64,000 bases of DNA from Robbsia sp. KACC 23696 (GCF_039852015.1 NZ_CP156628.1:186001-250000), one strand, 5' to 3'; shown: positions 46,502 to 55,257, counted from the first letter of the stretch. The notes: generated by a model from the letters alone, not told the origin. Translations and numbers: made by a program.

Positions 46502-47527
46502 TTAGAACCGATTGGCAATGCCGAACATGATGCCGCGCGCAAACGCGCCGGGCGCGACGGTGACGCCGGAATAGGCGGTGCCGTTCAAGGAGTAGGCCGC
46601 CTGGTTCCGATTCTGAATGATGCCTAGCGCGCCATAGACCTTGGTTCTTCGGGAAAGGCTGTACTCGTAGACCACGCCCACCTGCTGTGCGTTGTTGCCG
46701 AGACCTCGCTGATCGTGCGCATAGGCGTACATCAGCGACAATTGATCGGCGGCGGTGAAGGAATACGATCCGGACGCCTCGTAGATGGCAAAGTTTTCGC
46801 TATGATCGCTCTGACGTTCGGAGTGATAGGACATATACACCCGGCCGTCGCCGATGCCCATCGACGCGACGGCGCTGACGATGCGCTGCAGCGACGTCCC
46901 AGTAGCATTGCCCTGCTGTTCATAGCCCCCGGCAAGCCGGAAGGGGCCATGCACATACCGTGCGGCCGCATTGTAGAACTGGAGTCCATCGGTGGGCTTG
47001 GTGGTGCTGTCGCGCATCGCGACCATGAACTGCACGGTCAGGCCGTACATGACCGGCAGAAAGTAAGCGATGGCGTTATTGGACCGGACGGTCTCCGCCA
47101 TGAAGTTATCGAGTGGCGATGCAATGCTTTTCACGCCGGTGGGATCCATTTCATCGTTCAGCAGCAGGTACTCCGGTTTCTTCTGCCGACCGATACGAAA
47201 CTCGCCCCAATCTCCGGCAAGGCCGACCCATGCCAGCCGGTTGAATGCATATCCCGCCGTCTGTTGCGCCCCGGTCTGTCCTGAAAAACCTTCTTCCAGC
47301 GTAAAATTCAACTGCAAGCCGCCCCCGAGATCCTCGCGGCCTCTGAAACCAAAGACAGTGGCATACAGGCCGCCGGACACCGCCCGAAACGCACCGCCAT
47401 TGCCGCCGTTTTGGTATTCGATGCCGTTGTCTATCAACCCGTATAGGGTGACGGATGACTGGGCGTGCGCGGTGCCGAGCGCACAGGTGCTTGCCAAGAA
47501 CAATGCTGCAGTAAAACGCTTTTCCAT
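46502..47527 (-). CDS. Gram-negative porin, second paralogue
   Basis: A 341-residue outer-membrane porin starting MEKRFTAALFLASTCALGTA, with cleavage before QSSVTLYGLIDNGIEYQ and the terminal FGIANRF. It is homologous along its length to the porin at 38235-39263 (shared loops and the MRDSTTKPTDGLQFYNAA segment), a likely duplication within the cluster. It follows a 35-bp element at the large distance of 431 bases. The spacer 47528-48037 otherwise contains no gene I can support. Confidence 0.93.
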   Translation of the reverse strand: MEKRFTAALFLASTCALGTAHAQSSVTLYGLIDNGIEYQNGGNGGAFRAVSGGLYATVFGFRGREDLGGGLQLNFTLEEGFSGQTGAQQTAGYAFNRLAWVGLAGDWGEFRIGRQKKPEYLLLNDEMDPTGVKSIASPLDNFMAETVRSNNAIAYFLPVMYGLTVQFMVAMRDSTTKPTDGLQFYNAAARYVHGPFRLAGGYEQQGNATGTSLQRIVSAVASMGIGDGRVYMSYHSERQSDHSENFAIYEASGSYSFTAADQLSLMYAYAHDQRGLGNNAQQVGVVYEYSLSRRTKVYGALGIIQNRNQAAYSLNGTAYSGVTVAPGAFARGIMFGIANRF

Positions 47528-47958
47528 ACAGTCTCCGTATTGATTTTTTGTATTTGAATCTGACAGCTAGGAAGGGTGCAAAACGCGCTTTTTGTTCGAA
47601 TCGCATCGATGCACCCGGCCGGTATTGAAATCGTTATAAAATGAATATAGGTAGTAATACTTAGTAAATAGGCTGTGCCCGAAGCGTTAAAAGATGAAAG
47701 GGCATGCCACGCGTTGAAATGACATGCGCGACGAGAACGATAGGACAGCCAGACCCGCACGCAGGGGCGACCGTGTCGCTTCAATGGGCATCGCATCTGA
47801 GATGGCTGACGCCAATACGATGCCTTGCCGGGGAACGCGCCGTGACGGTGTTATCGGCGATAGCCCGCATTGCTCGACGTCGAACGTAGTCAAGAGCGCA
47901 TGGCGGAGTCGGATCGAACTGCCTCGATGCGCACAGGATAGGAGAGGGAGACGCTCAG

Positions 47959-47993
47959 GTCCCTACACAAAATGGATATTCAGTGGCACTTTT
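47959..47993 (-). promoter_or_regulatory. 35-bp conserved element, copy 5 (upstream of second porin)
   Basis: Plus-strand reading GTCCCTACACAAAATGG, then ATATTCAGTGGCACTTTT. Orientation toward the second porin, 431 bases from its ATG, which implies either a long leader or an unrecognised small gene between. Confidence 0.82.
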
Positions 47994-48037
47994 TGCGTAT
48001 AAGGCGCAAGTCGCGTGTGCTAGCGATGAAAGCTGGC

Positions 48038-48889
48038 CTAACCGCGCTGTGCCACCAGGCGAGACACGCTTGCCGCCGCGTCGCGCAGCGGTGCCAGATA
48101 GGTATCGATCATTTGTTGCGCATTTTTCCGCTGGGCGTTACCGCTGATATTCATCGCGGCAATCACGCGTCCCTGGCGATTCCGAATGGGCGCCGATATC
48201 GAAATCAAGCCCGCCTCCAGCTCTTGATCGACGAGCGACCATCCCTGATCTCGCACTTGTGCGATTTCGGCCTTCAGGGCAGCGGGCTCCGTTTTCGTGC
48301 GCGGCGTGCGCTGCGTTAACGTCGTTGCCGCGAGTCGCGCATCCAGCTCCTCGTCATCGAGCGCCGACAGCAACACGCGCCCCATCGAGCTGCAATAGGC
48401 CGGCAAACGGCTGCCGATCGATAAATTGATCGTCATGATCTTTTGCATCGGCACCCGCAGGACATACACGATCTCATGTCCGTCCAGCACTGCCGCCGAC
48501 GCGCTTTCCTGCACGCGCGCGGAGAGCTGCTCCAACACCGGCTCGGCCAGATTCCAGAAAGGCAGGGACGTGAGAAACGTAAAGCCCAATTCCAAAATCT
48601 TCGGCGTCAGCCGAAACAACCGCCCCTCCGTTTCGACATAGCCCAGCGTATGCAAGGTCAGAAGGATCCGTCGCGCACCGGCACGCGTCAGCCCGGTGGC
48701 CTCGGCGACGTCCGTCAGCGTCTGTGCCGGCCGTTCGGCATTGAACGAGCGGATTACGCTAAGGCCGCGTGCAAAGGATTGCACATACGTGTCACCGGGC
48801 CGGTCCTCGCGCGTGAGATCGGGCGCGACCTGTTGGCGAGTACGGGATAGGTCGGCGCCGTGCGCCACGTCTGCAGAATCGTCGGTCAT
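48038..48889 (-). CDS. pcaR: IclR-family regulator of the beta-ketoadipate genes
   Basis: A 283-residue regulator. A disordered start (1-35) is followed by TYVQSFARGLSVIRSFN and the winged HTH (TLTDVAEATGLTRAGARRIL), then the effector domain with PMQKIMTINLSIGSRLPAYC and SSMGRVLLSAL, which closely matches PcaR/PcaU/PobR. It is divergent from pcaIJF across the operator at 49067-49101. In Pseudomonas, PcaR activates pca genes in response to beta-ketoadipate. ATG 48889 was preferred over a longer frame. Confidence 0.92.
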   Translation of the reverse strand: MTDDSADVAHGADLSRTRQQVAPDLTREDRPGDTYVQSFARGLSVIRSFNAERPAQTLTDVAEATGLTRAGARRILLTLHTLGYVETEGRLFRLTPKILELGFTFLTSLPFWNLAEPVLEQLSARVQESASAAVLDGHEIVYVLRVPMQKIMTINLSIGSRLPAYCSSMGRVLLSALDDEELDARLAATTLTQRTPRTKTEPAALKAEIAQVRDQGWSLVDQELEAGLISISAPIRNRQGRVIAAMNISGNAQRKNAQQMIDTYLAPLRDAAASVSRLVAQRG

Positions 48890-49026
48890 AAGCGTGAATC
48901 GTCTAATAGGGAGGCGCGGCAAGCAGGCACCTCGCAGGGGAACCTTGCGAACGCCTGATGCGGTGTTCAACCAGCATTGCCAGCATTACCCATCCGCGCA
49001 CAAAAGGACCCAAGGGTTATCCCTTG

Positions 49027-49101
49027 TTGACCGGTCAAATAGGAGAAACCTAGTATGACAACAAATGTTCGTTTAGCGAATGTATGTTCGATATACGAAC
49101 A
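49027..49101 (+). promoter_or_regulatory. pcaIJF promoter and PcaR-type operators
   Basis: A -35 TTGACC (49027-49032), 18-bp spacer and -10 TAGTAT (49051-49056) precede two inverted repeats: GTTCGTTTAGCGAAT (49067-49081, imperfect) and TGTTCG-ATATA-CGAACA (49085-49101, exact arms). Spacing between them is 19 bp. They resemble the GTTCGATAATCGCAC site known for Pseudomonas PcaR. Confidence 0.68.
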
Positions 49102-49121
49102 AGTCAAGCGAGGAAAACCCG

Positions 49122-49271
49122 ATGGCGTCGGGTGATGTGCGCAAGGACAATGGAGCGGGCGCGGTACGGCACGGCTTCCGATCGTTGCCGTTGGGAATGA
49201 TCGGCGGGCTGTCCATCGCGTATCAACCGGGCGAAATCGCCCAGACTGGCTGGGAGTGGCAGGACAGATGA
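49122..49271 (+). CDS. 49-residue upstream ORF translationally coupled to pcaI
   Basis: Reads MASGDVRKDNGAGAVRHGFR and ends EIAQTGWEWQDR, with GAGGAAAACCCG before the ATG as a good ribosome binding site. Its stop overlaps the pcaI ATG (ATGA), so it would couple pcaI translation. I recognise no homologue. It may be a leader peptide, a small protein, or an untranslated leader. Confidence 0.42.
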   Translation: MASGDVRKDNGAGAVRHGFRSLPLGMIGGLSIAYQPGEIAQTGWEWQDR

Positions 49272-49942
49272 TCAACAAAATTTACGAGAGCGCGGCGGCG
49301 GCCTTAGCCGATATCCGCGACGAATCGACTGTCATGATCGGCGGCTTCGGCAATGCCGGGATGCCCGCCGAACTGATCGATGCCCTGATCGATCAGGGCG
49401 CGCGCGAACTGACGATCGTCAATAACAACGCCGGCAATGGCGAGACCGGGCTTGCCGCGCTGCTGAAAGCCGGGCGCGTGCGGAAGATCGTCTGTTCGTT
49501 TCCGCGCCAGACCGACTCGCACATCTTCGACGGCCTCTATCGCGCCGGCAAGATCGAACTCGAATTGGTGCCGCAAGGCAATTTGGCCGAACGTATCCGT
49601 GCCGCGGGCGCCGGTATCGGCGGCTTCTTCACGCCGACCGGTTTCGGTACGAAGCTCGCGGAGGGCAAGGAAGTCCGCGAAATCGACGGACGTTCCTATG
49701 TGCTGGAAAGCCCGTTGCACGCCGATGTCGCGTTGATCAAGGCGTTGAAGGCCGATCGGTGGGGCAATCTGGTGTATCGGAAGACCGCGCGTAACTTCGG
49801 TCCGATCATGGCCACCGCCGCGAAGACCGCCATCGTGCAGGTGTCGGAAGTCGTCGCGCTCGGAGAATTGGATCCGGAAGCCGTCGTGACGCCGGGTATC
49901 TTCGTTCAGCGTGTCGTGCAACTGACGCCGCGGGCCCTGTGA
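49268..49942 (+). CDS. pcaI: 3-oxoadipate CoA-transferase, alpha subunit
   Basis: With PcaJ it transfers CoA from succinyl-CoA to beta-ketoadipate. The 224-residue subunit reads MINKIYESAAAALADIRDES, VMIGGFGNAGMPAELIDAL with the glycine CoA loop, NNNAGNGETGLAALLKAG and GNLAERIRAAGAGI, near-identical in pattern to Pseudomonas PcaI. The ATG overlaps the upstream small ORF. Downstream pcaJ is 111 bases away, more than usual, with two hairpins in the gap. Confidence 0.95.
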   Translation: MINKIYESAAAALADIRDESTVMIGGFGNAGMPAELIDALIDQGARELTIVNNNAGNGETGLAALLKAGRVRKIVCSFPRQTDSHIFDGLYRAGKIELELVPQGNLAERIRAAGAGIGGFFTPTGFGTKLAEGKEVREIDGRSYVLESPLHADVALIKALKADRWGNLVYRKTARNFGPIMATAAKTAIVQVSEVVALGELDPEAVVTPGIFVQRVVQLTPRAL

Positions 49943-49953
49943 GGTGCAAGCCG

Positions 49954-50007
49954 AGCGGCGCAGCGCCGCTGTGAGCGGATCGCTCGGTCCGATGCGGACC
50001 GCGAGCG
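49954..50007. other. Two tandem hairpins between pcaI and pcaJ
   Basis: AGCGGCGC-A-GCGCCGCT (49954-49970) and GGTCCG-ATG-CGGACC (49986-50000) extended by CGCTC/GAGCG flanks (to 50007). No T runs. They may stabilise the upstream message or attenuate downstream expression. Confidence 0.6.
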
Positions 50008-50053
50008 GAACACCTTGAATCAACCGGATTATCGCGAGACATCGCGGAGAACA

Positions 50054-50704
50054 ATGATGAAGCGACTCAGCCGAGACGACATGGCAAAGCGCGTGGCAGC
50101 CGACATTCCCGAAGGCGCCTACGTAAACCTCGGAATCGGTGTGCCGACGATGGTGGCGAATCACCTGGCAGCCGACAAGGAAATCTTCCTGCATAGCGAA
50201 AACGGCGTGCTGGGCATGGGGCCTGCACCGAAGCCGGGCGAGGAAGATGGCGATCTGATCAATGCCGGCAAGCAATACGTGACACTGCTCGCGGGCGGCG
50301 CGTTTTTCCATCACGCCGATTCCTTCGGCATGATGCGCGGCGGCCATCTCGATTATTGCGTCCTGGGTGCCTTTCAGGTATCGGTCAAGGGCGATCTGGC
50401 CAATTGGCATACCGGCGCGCCGGATGCCATCCCGGCGGTGGGCGGCGCGATGGATTTGGCGCTGGGCGCCAAGCGCGTGTTCGTGATGATGGAGCATTTC
50501 ACGAAGCAAGGTGAAAGCAAGATCGTCGCGCAGTGCGGCTATCCGGTCACGGCCGTGAATTGCGTCAGCCGTATCTATACGGACCTGGCGATCATCGAGG
50601 TCACGCCGGACGGCCTCGTCGTGACGGACCTCTTCACCGATATGCCGTTCGATGAGCTGGTCGAGAAGACCGGTGTGCCGATGACCTACCGCCCGCAGGC
50701 CTGA
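50054..50704 (+). CDS. pcaJ: 3-oxoadipate CoA-transferase, beta subunit
   Basis: Catalytic subunit of 216 residues, starting MMKRLSRDDMAKRVAADIPE. The catalytic glutamate E49 is in the family motif LHSENGVLGMGP, with the glycine stretch NLGIGVPTM before it and GGHLDYCVLGAFQV after. Ribosome binding site GGAG precedes two adjacent ATGs (50054 and 50057). It ends 14 bases before pcaF. Confidence 0.95.
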   Translation: MMKRLSRDDMAKRVAADIPEGAYVNLGIGVPTMVANHLAADKEIFLHSENGVLGMGPAPKPGEEDGDLINAGKQYVTLLAGGAFFHHADSFGMMRGGHLDYCVLGAFQVSVKGDLANWHTGAPDAIPAVGGAMDLALGAKRVFVMMEHFTKQGESKIVAQCGYPVTAVNCVSRIYTDLAIIEVTPDGLVVTDLFTDMPFDELVEKTGVPMTYRPQA

Positions 50705-50718
50705 TACCGGAGTAGACG

Positions 50719-51921
50719 ATGAGCGAAGTCTTTATTTGTGATGCAGTACGCACGCCGGTAGGCCGCTACGGTGGCGTGTTGTCGTCGATCCGCGCGGACG
50801 ATCTCGGCGCCGTGCCGTTGAAGGCCTTGATCGCGCGTTATCCGAATGCCGATTGGTCGGCGATCGATGATGTGATCTTCGGCTGTGCGAATCAGGCCGG
50901 CGAGGACAATCGTAACGTCGCGCGCATGTCGTCGCTGCTGGCCGGCTTGCCGCTGACGGTGCCGGGCACGACGATGAATCGCCTGTGCGGCTCGGGGATG
51001 GATGCCGTTGGCACTGCCGCACGCGCGATCCGGTCCGGCGAGGCGAACTTCATGATCGCGGGCGGTGTCGAGAGCATGAGTCGCGCGCCCTTCGTCATGG
51101 GCAAGGCGACCAGCGCGTTTTCGCGCAGTGCCGGCTTGGAGGACACGACCATCGGCTGGCGCTTCGTGAACCCGCTGATGAAGCAGCAATACGGTGTGGA
51201 CGCGATGCCGGAAACGGCGGAAAACGTCGCCGACGACTACAAGGTCAGTCGCGCGGACCAGGATGCCTTTGCATTGCGCAGCCAGCAGAAGGCGGCTGCG
51301 GCGCAGGCGGCCGGATGGTTCGACGCCGAGATGGTGCCGGTGTTCGTGCCGCAAAAGAAAGGCGATCCGGTGGCGGTCAACCGCGACGAACATCCGCGCG
51401 AAACCAGCCTGGAAGCGCTCGCAAAATTGAAGCCGATCGTGCGCGCCGACGGCACCGTCACTGCCGGGAATGCATCGGGTGTCAACGACGGCGCGGCCGC
51501 GTTGATCCTCGCATCGGCGTCCGCCGCGAAGGAATATGGGTTCACGCCGCGCGCGCGGATCCTGGGTATGGCGACCGCGGGCGTCGCGCCTCGTGTGATG
51601 GGAATTGGTCCGGTACCGGCAACGCAAAAACTGCTCGCGCGGTTGCAGATGACGCAGCAGCAATTCGATCTGATCGAATTGAACGAAGCATTCGCCAGCC
51701 AAGGTCTGGCCGTGCTGCGGGAACTGGGGATTGCCGATGACGATGCACGCGTCAATCCGCAAGGCGGCGCGATTGCATTGGGCCATCCCCTGGGCATGAG
51801 TGGCGCGCGGCTCGTGACCACGGCGGTACACCAGCTCGCACGCACCGGCGGTCGCTACGCCTTGTGTACGATGTGCATCGGTGTGGGCCAAGGCATCGCC
51901 ATCGCGATCGAGCGCGTCTGA
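50719..51921 (+). CDS. pcaF: 3-oxoadipyl-CoA thiolase
   Basis: Cleaves beta-ketoadipyl-CoA to succinyl-CoA and acetyl-CoA, the end of the beta-ketoadipate pathway. It is 400 residues long with the thiolase residues Cys90 ([13 protein letters not shown]), His356 ([14 protein letters not shown]) and Cys386 ([10 protein letters not shown]). Length and order after pcaIJ support the 3-oxoadipyl specificity over acetoacetyl-CoA thiolase. A strong terminator follows at 51959-52007. Confidence 0.95.
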   Translation: MSEVFICDAVRTPVGRYGGVLSSIRADDLGAVPLKALIARYPNADWSAIDDVIFGCANQAGEDNRNVARMSSLLAGLPLTVPGTTMNRLCGSGMDAVGTAARAIRSGEANFMIAGGVESMSRAPFVMGKATSAFSRSAGLEDTTIGWRFVNPLMKQQYGVDAMPETAENVADDYKVSRADQDAFALRSQQKAAAAQAAGWFDAEMVPVFVPQKKGDPVAVNRDEHPRETSLEALAKLKPIVRADGTVTAGNASGVNDGAAALILASASAAKEYGFTPRARILGMATAGVAPRVMGIGPVPATQKLLARLQMTQQQFDLIELNEAFASQGLAVLRELGIADDDARVNPQGGAIALGHPLGMSGARLVTTAVHQLARTGGRYALCTMCIGVGQGIAIAIERV

Positions 51922-51958
51922 TCAATCTCGGGCGCGGTGAAGGCGCGCCTTGCGACGC

Positions 51959-52007
51959 ATAAAAGAGAGCGGGGCCTGCGATATGCGCAGGCCCCGCTCT
52001 CTTTTAT
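51959..52007. terminator. Strong bidirectional terminator after pcaF
   Basis: A 22-bp perfect stem (arms AAAAGAGAGCGGGG... and ...CCCCGCTCTCTTTT) with loop ATATG, with T-rich ends on both strands. It separates pcaF from the convergent small gene at 52058. Confidence 0.95.
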
Positions 52008-52057
52008 TACGTGGATCGCCAACGTGTCGACGGCGACGCGTCGGCAGGATTATCGGC

Positions 52058-52474
52058 TTATTTCGAGCCGGCGTCCGTTGGCACCGCTTGCAGCGGCGCG
52101 GCAGGGGTATCGCCGTTCAAGGCCGATTTCTCTTGCGACGCAGCGTCCTTCTTGAACTGCTGCTGGTCTGTCTTGGCGGCAAGGACCTTCTGCTTGTAAT
52201 CCTGCTTGGCGGTCGTTTTGTCCGTCTTCGTCTTTTGCTTGTACTCTTGCTTGGCCGCCTTTTTGTTCGAGCGGTATTGCTCGTTGGCTAGCGCATTATC
52301 GTTCCGCTTCTGTACGAGCGGATCCGTCGTCGGCGTGACGATACGCACCGGCGCGGACGAGCTGTTAATCCCGTTATTCACGGCAGAGCCGGCTGCTGGC
52401 TGCGTTTGCGCATAGACCAAATTGACCGAAAACGCGGTTGCGGTGACTAACAGGATCGACTGAATCCGATTCAT
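52058..52474 (-). CDS. Small exported Lys/Gln-rich coiled-coil protein
   Basis: A 138-residue protein with a signal peptide (SILLVTATAFSVNLVYA), cleaved before QTQPAAGS. Residues 55-115 are rich in Lys, Gln and Asp (EQYRSNKKAAKQEYKQKTKT, KQDYKQKVLAAKTDQQQF), predicting a helical or coiled segment. No domain is recognised. It has no clear neighbours of related function. Periplasmic location is inferred. Confidence 0.68.
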   Translation of the reverse strand: MNRIQSILLVTATAFSVNLVYAQTQPAAGSAVNNGINSSSAPVRIVTPTTDPLVQKRNDNALANEQYRSNKKAAKQEYKQKTKTDKTTAKQDYKQKVLAAKTDQQQFKKDAASQEKSALNGDTPAAPLQAVPTDAGSK

Positions 52475-52793
52475 TGCATTCTCCTTCTTCTACTGACAAC
52501 GGCACCATCGTATCGTGGTACCTGAGTTACATCTGTGCTGTTTTGTAAATCCGGGCACTCTTTTACGTTATTGAGCCCGACCAGCCCCGATCATGCCCGC
52601 CGCGTAAAAATCGCGGTGTCGGGATATTCCCCGATGTGAAGCGCCTTTTTGTAAGCAAACTTCGGGCCAGGAGACAGAAGTTCGCGTGGAAACGGCGAGG
52701 TAGATCCCATTCGGGGGATCGCCGGGCCTAGGCTGCGGCTTTGGGGTAGCATCGAAGGCATGTCGGGCAGATAGGAACAGCGAGGCCAACGAT
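52475..52793. other. 319-bp gap without recognised gene
   Basis: Contains the promoter of the Lys-rich gene and short GC dyads such as CGGGATATTCCCCG near 52620-52635. Open frames here lack coding character. Confidence 0.5.
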
Positions 52794-53168
52794 ATGGAAC
52801 GACGCGGGAATGGTAGCTTCGGCACCGGCTCGGTAAAGCGTGCCGATGGACGCGCACGCGGGCGGCGCGCGGCGTGCGTCCTGGCGTGTGCCGTGGGATT
52901 GGCGGGGATCCCCTTCCTTGCGGCCTACGCCGGTAGCGTGTCGATTCCGGTAATACGCGACAACGTCACCGGTGCGATTTCGACTGGCACCGCACCGTTG
53001 GTCGGGCCGATCAATAATGAGACAGCGAAAATCGTGGGTCCGGCATCGGCGGTGCAACCGAAGATCGGCGAAACCACCGCGCCGCTCAATGACAGTGCGA
53101 TGTTCCGCGCGAACACCGCTTTGCAGAATCAGGTAGCCAGCGGCAGCGCCGGCTATATCGCGCCTTAA
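52794..53168 (+). CDS. Small exported protein of unknown function
   Basis: A 124-residue protein with an Arg-rich N-region followed by a hydrophobic export segment (ACVLACAVGLAGIPFLAAYA). The mature part is Thr/Ala/Ile-rich (DNVTGAISTGTAPLVGPINN, ETAKIVGPASAVQPKIGETT) with no Cys and no domain I know. Its stop overlaps the convergent metallophosphoesterase stop by four bases (TTAA). Start at ATG 52794, weak ribosome binding site. Confidence 0.6.
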   Translation: MERRGNGSFGTGSVKRADGRARGRRAACVLACAVGLAGIPFLAAYAGSVSIPVIRDNVTGAISTGTAPLVGPINNETAKIVGPASAVQPKIGETTAPLNDSAMFRANTALQNQVASGSAGYIAP

Positions 53169-54346
53169 GGTTTGATGGGGGCGGGCACCAGACGGATGCG
53201 CGTGATTTCCGACGGCGCGGCAAATCGCACCGGCGGGCCCCAATAGCCGGTTCCCCTGCTGATATACATCCACATGGCGCCGCTGCGTACCAAGCCGGCG
53301 GTGAACGGCTGCTGGACGCGTACAGCGAAATTCCACGGAAAGAACTGGCCGCCGTGCGTATGGCCGGACAGTTGCACGTCGAAACCCGCTTTTTCCGCCG
53401 CGGCGCCGGTGCGCGGTTGATGGGCGAGCAGCAGGCGGAGCGCCGCGTCGGCCGGCGCGCCGGACATGGCCTTCGCTGGATCGCTCTTGTGCATATTGCC
53501 GAAATGGCTGGCGCTGAAATCGGTCACGCCACCCAGCACCATCGATGCGTCGCCTTGTTTCAGCACGACGTGCTCGTTCATCAGTACATGCAGACCCAGA
53601 CGCCGGAACTCGGCCACCCAGGCGTCGGCGCCCGCATAGTACTCGTGGTTGCCGGTGACCAGATAGACGCCGTGCTTGCCTTTCAAGCGTGATAGCGGGG
53701 CTGTATGCGCCTTCAGCGCCGGCACGCTGCCGTCGACGATATCGCCGGTGATCGCGACCATATCGGCATTCAGGGCGTTGACCGCATCGACGATCGGATC
53801 CAGATAGCGCTTGCGAATGGTCGGGCCGACGTGGATATCGCTCAATTGCGCGATGGTGAAACCGTGCAGCGCGGCGGGCAGATTGGCGATCGGGATCTCG
53901 ACGTCGATCACCGGGGCACGCCGCCGCGCATTGTAGATACCCGTCAGCAGCATCAGGATCGCCAGTGCAATGACCGTCTCGGCGGTGGTGCGCACGGCGA
54001 CGTCCACCGGCAGCGCGGTCTGCAAAGCGGCAGCAAACGAGAACGGCATCGCGGCGATGACCGCGTAGACGAGCAGCACGACGTCACGGATAAGCGTGAG
54101 CGTCAGTAGAAATGAGAAAAATCCCATTTCCAGCAGGCCGACCCATGTTGCAAATGCGCGCAGTCCTTGCGCGCCGCCGTCGCGTCGACGCATGCCGACC
54201 GGGACGATCAAGCAGGAGAAGACCAGCCATAGCGCCATCGCCGTGTGTGCAGCGGCGTTGCCGGGGAGAGCGGGAATCAGACGGAAGCCGACGTAGGCAT
54301 GCAGCAGCACGCCGATGGTGACGACACGAAGAAAAAAACTGCGCAT
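53165..54346 (-). CDS. Membrane-anchored metallophosphoesterase
   Basis: A 393-residue protein. Four hydrophobic N-terminal spans (about 1-130) lead to a calcineurin-like phosphoesterase domain (about 150-390) with all metal motifs: LSDIHVGP, TGDIVDGS, TGNHEYYAG, LLLAHQPR and LSGHTHGGQFF. This is the YaeI/YkuE-type arrangement thought to act on lipid-linked phosphates. Start at ATG 54346; the frame is open much further upstream but no longer coding-like. Confidence 0.9.
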   Translation of the reverse strand: MRSFFLRVVTIGVLLHAYVGFRLIPALPGNAAAHTAMALWLVFSCLIVPVGMRRRDGGAQGLRAFATWVGLLEMGFFSFLLTLTLIRDVVLLVYAVIAAMPFSFAAALQTALPVDVAVRTTAETVIALAILMLLTGIYNARRRAPVIDVEIPIANLPAALHGFTIAQLSDIHVGPTIRKRYLDPIVDAVNALNADMVAITGDIVDGSVPALKAHTAPLSRLKGKHGVYLVTGNHEYYAGADAWVAEFRRLGLHVLMNEHVVLKQGDASMVLGGVTDFSASHFGNMHKSDPAKAMSGAPADAALRLLLAHQPRTGAAAEKAGFDVQLSGHTHGGQFFPWNFAVRVQQPFTAGLVRSGAMWMYISRGTGYWGPPVRFAAPSEITRIRLVPAPIKP

Positions 54347-54483
54347 GGAAATCCCGTGGGGCAGAAGAGACGACCAGCAGATCACCCCCCTGATTGCACG
54401 CGAGGTGCGTGACAAATCCGAGGCAACCTGCCAGCCGGAAGCGGTACGACCGAGTGGAATAACTGCGATTCGATCGGGTTGGA

Positions 54484-54536
54484 CGTCCGTTGAGTCAACG
54501 GACGCGATCTTTATTCTAACGGTGTTTAAAAAACAC
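54484..54536. promoter_or_regulatory. Two palindromes upstream of the metallophosphoesterase
   Basis: CGTCCGTTG-AGT-CAACGGACG (54484-54504) and GTGTTT-AAA-AAACAC (54522-54536) lie 138-190 bases before the ATG at 54346. The rest of the 539-base gap (54347-54885) holds no gene I can support. Confidence 0.45.
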
Positions 54537-54885
54537 TGCGCTGCAAGGAACGATGTCAAATGTGCTGGCAGTATGGCCCAACGGCATGGCATGCACCACG
54601 CGCGTTCGTTCGCGGTAAGTGAATGATGCTAAGTGCGCGATGAGAAATAGCAAGATTCGGACTGGTTTCCTCCTCCAAAGAGCGCGATAGGCGAGCGATG
54701 CAGTGCCGTTTAAGGGGATGGTTTCTCGTGCGGTGTTTTCTAAGCCGTTTCCTTCCCTTGGTCGGTCTTGCGGTTTAGCAACCGTGTATTAGCCTTGGCC
54801 TCGGTTGCGGTATCCATGCACCCTCACTGCCGCACCGTTGACTGACGGCTGCCACATCGGGCAGTCACCTTATAAGGAACTTGCT

Positions 54886-55059
54886 ATGAAATCCCTCGTG
54901 TTTCTGATCATTGCGATGCTGTGCGCCCCGGTAGCGATGGCACAGGCGATCACGCCGCAGACGGATTATGAGAAATGCCTTTCCGAGCACAGCATGCGCA
55001 ACGTGCCGGCTGATCAAGGGGTCCGGATGTGTTTCGATCGGATGAAGATGCGTCAGTAA
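54886..55059 (+). CDS. Small exported PsiF-like or unknown protein
   Basis: 57 residues: a signal peptide (SLVFLIIAMLCAPVAMAQA) and a short mature part with two cysteines (EKCLSEHSM and VRMCFDRMKM). AAGGA lies nine bases before the ATG. No family can be assigned with confidence. Confidence 0.6.
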   Translation: MKSLVFLIIAMLCAPVAMAQAITPQTDYEKCLSEHSMRNVPADQGVRMCFDRMKMRQ

Positions 55060-55257
55060 ATGGTCGGTCGCGCTAGATGACGGCTGGCGTATTCAAGCGC
55101 GTTTTTTCTTATCGATTGATCGCGGCGTCTGTCCATCCGACACCGCCACCTTGACCGTCTCATCATTCCCGGGCACCATCGGCCGTTTTTGCTGTCTTAT
55201 CGAACGGATCACGCGCTAATGCGTGCCGGGAAACAGCGAGCGCCCGAGGATCGATTG

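Noticed and set aside
47687-47893. Minus-strand 68-codon frame in the second porin upstream region
   Set aside because: No ribosome binding site, no recognisable domain, and poor codon character; left as non-coding leader.
48976-49020. Possible sixth copy of the 35-bp element near GCGCACAAAAGGACCC
   Set aside because: Only the CACAAAA core is shared; the TGCCAnTGAAT half is absent in register.
52568-52825. Minus-strand 85-codon frame overlapping the small exported protein gene
   Set aside because: Composition is irregular, it overlaps the start of a more credible gene, and nothing is recognised in it.
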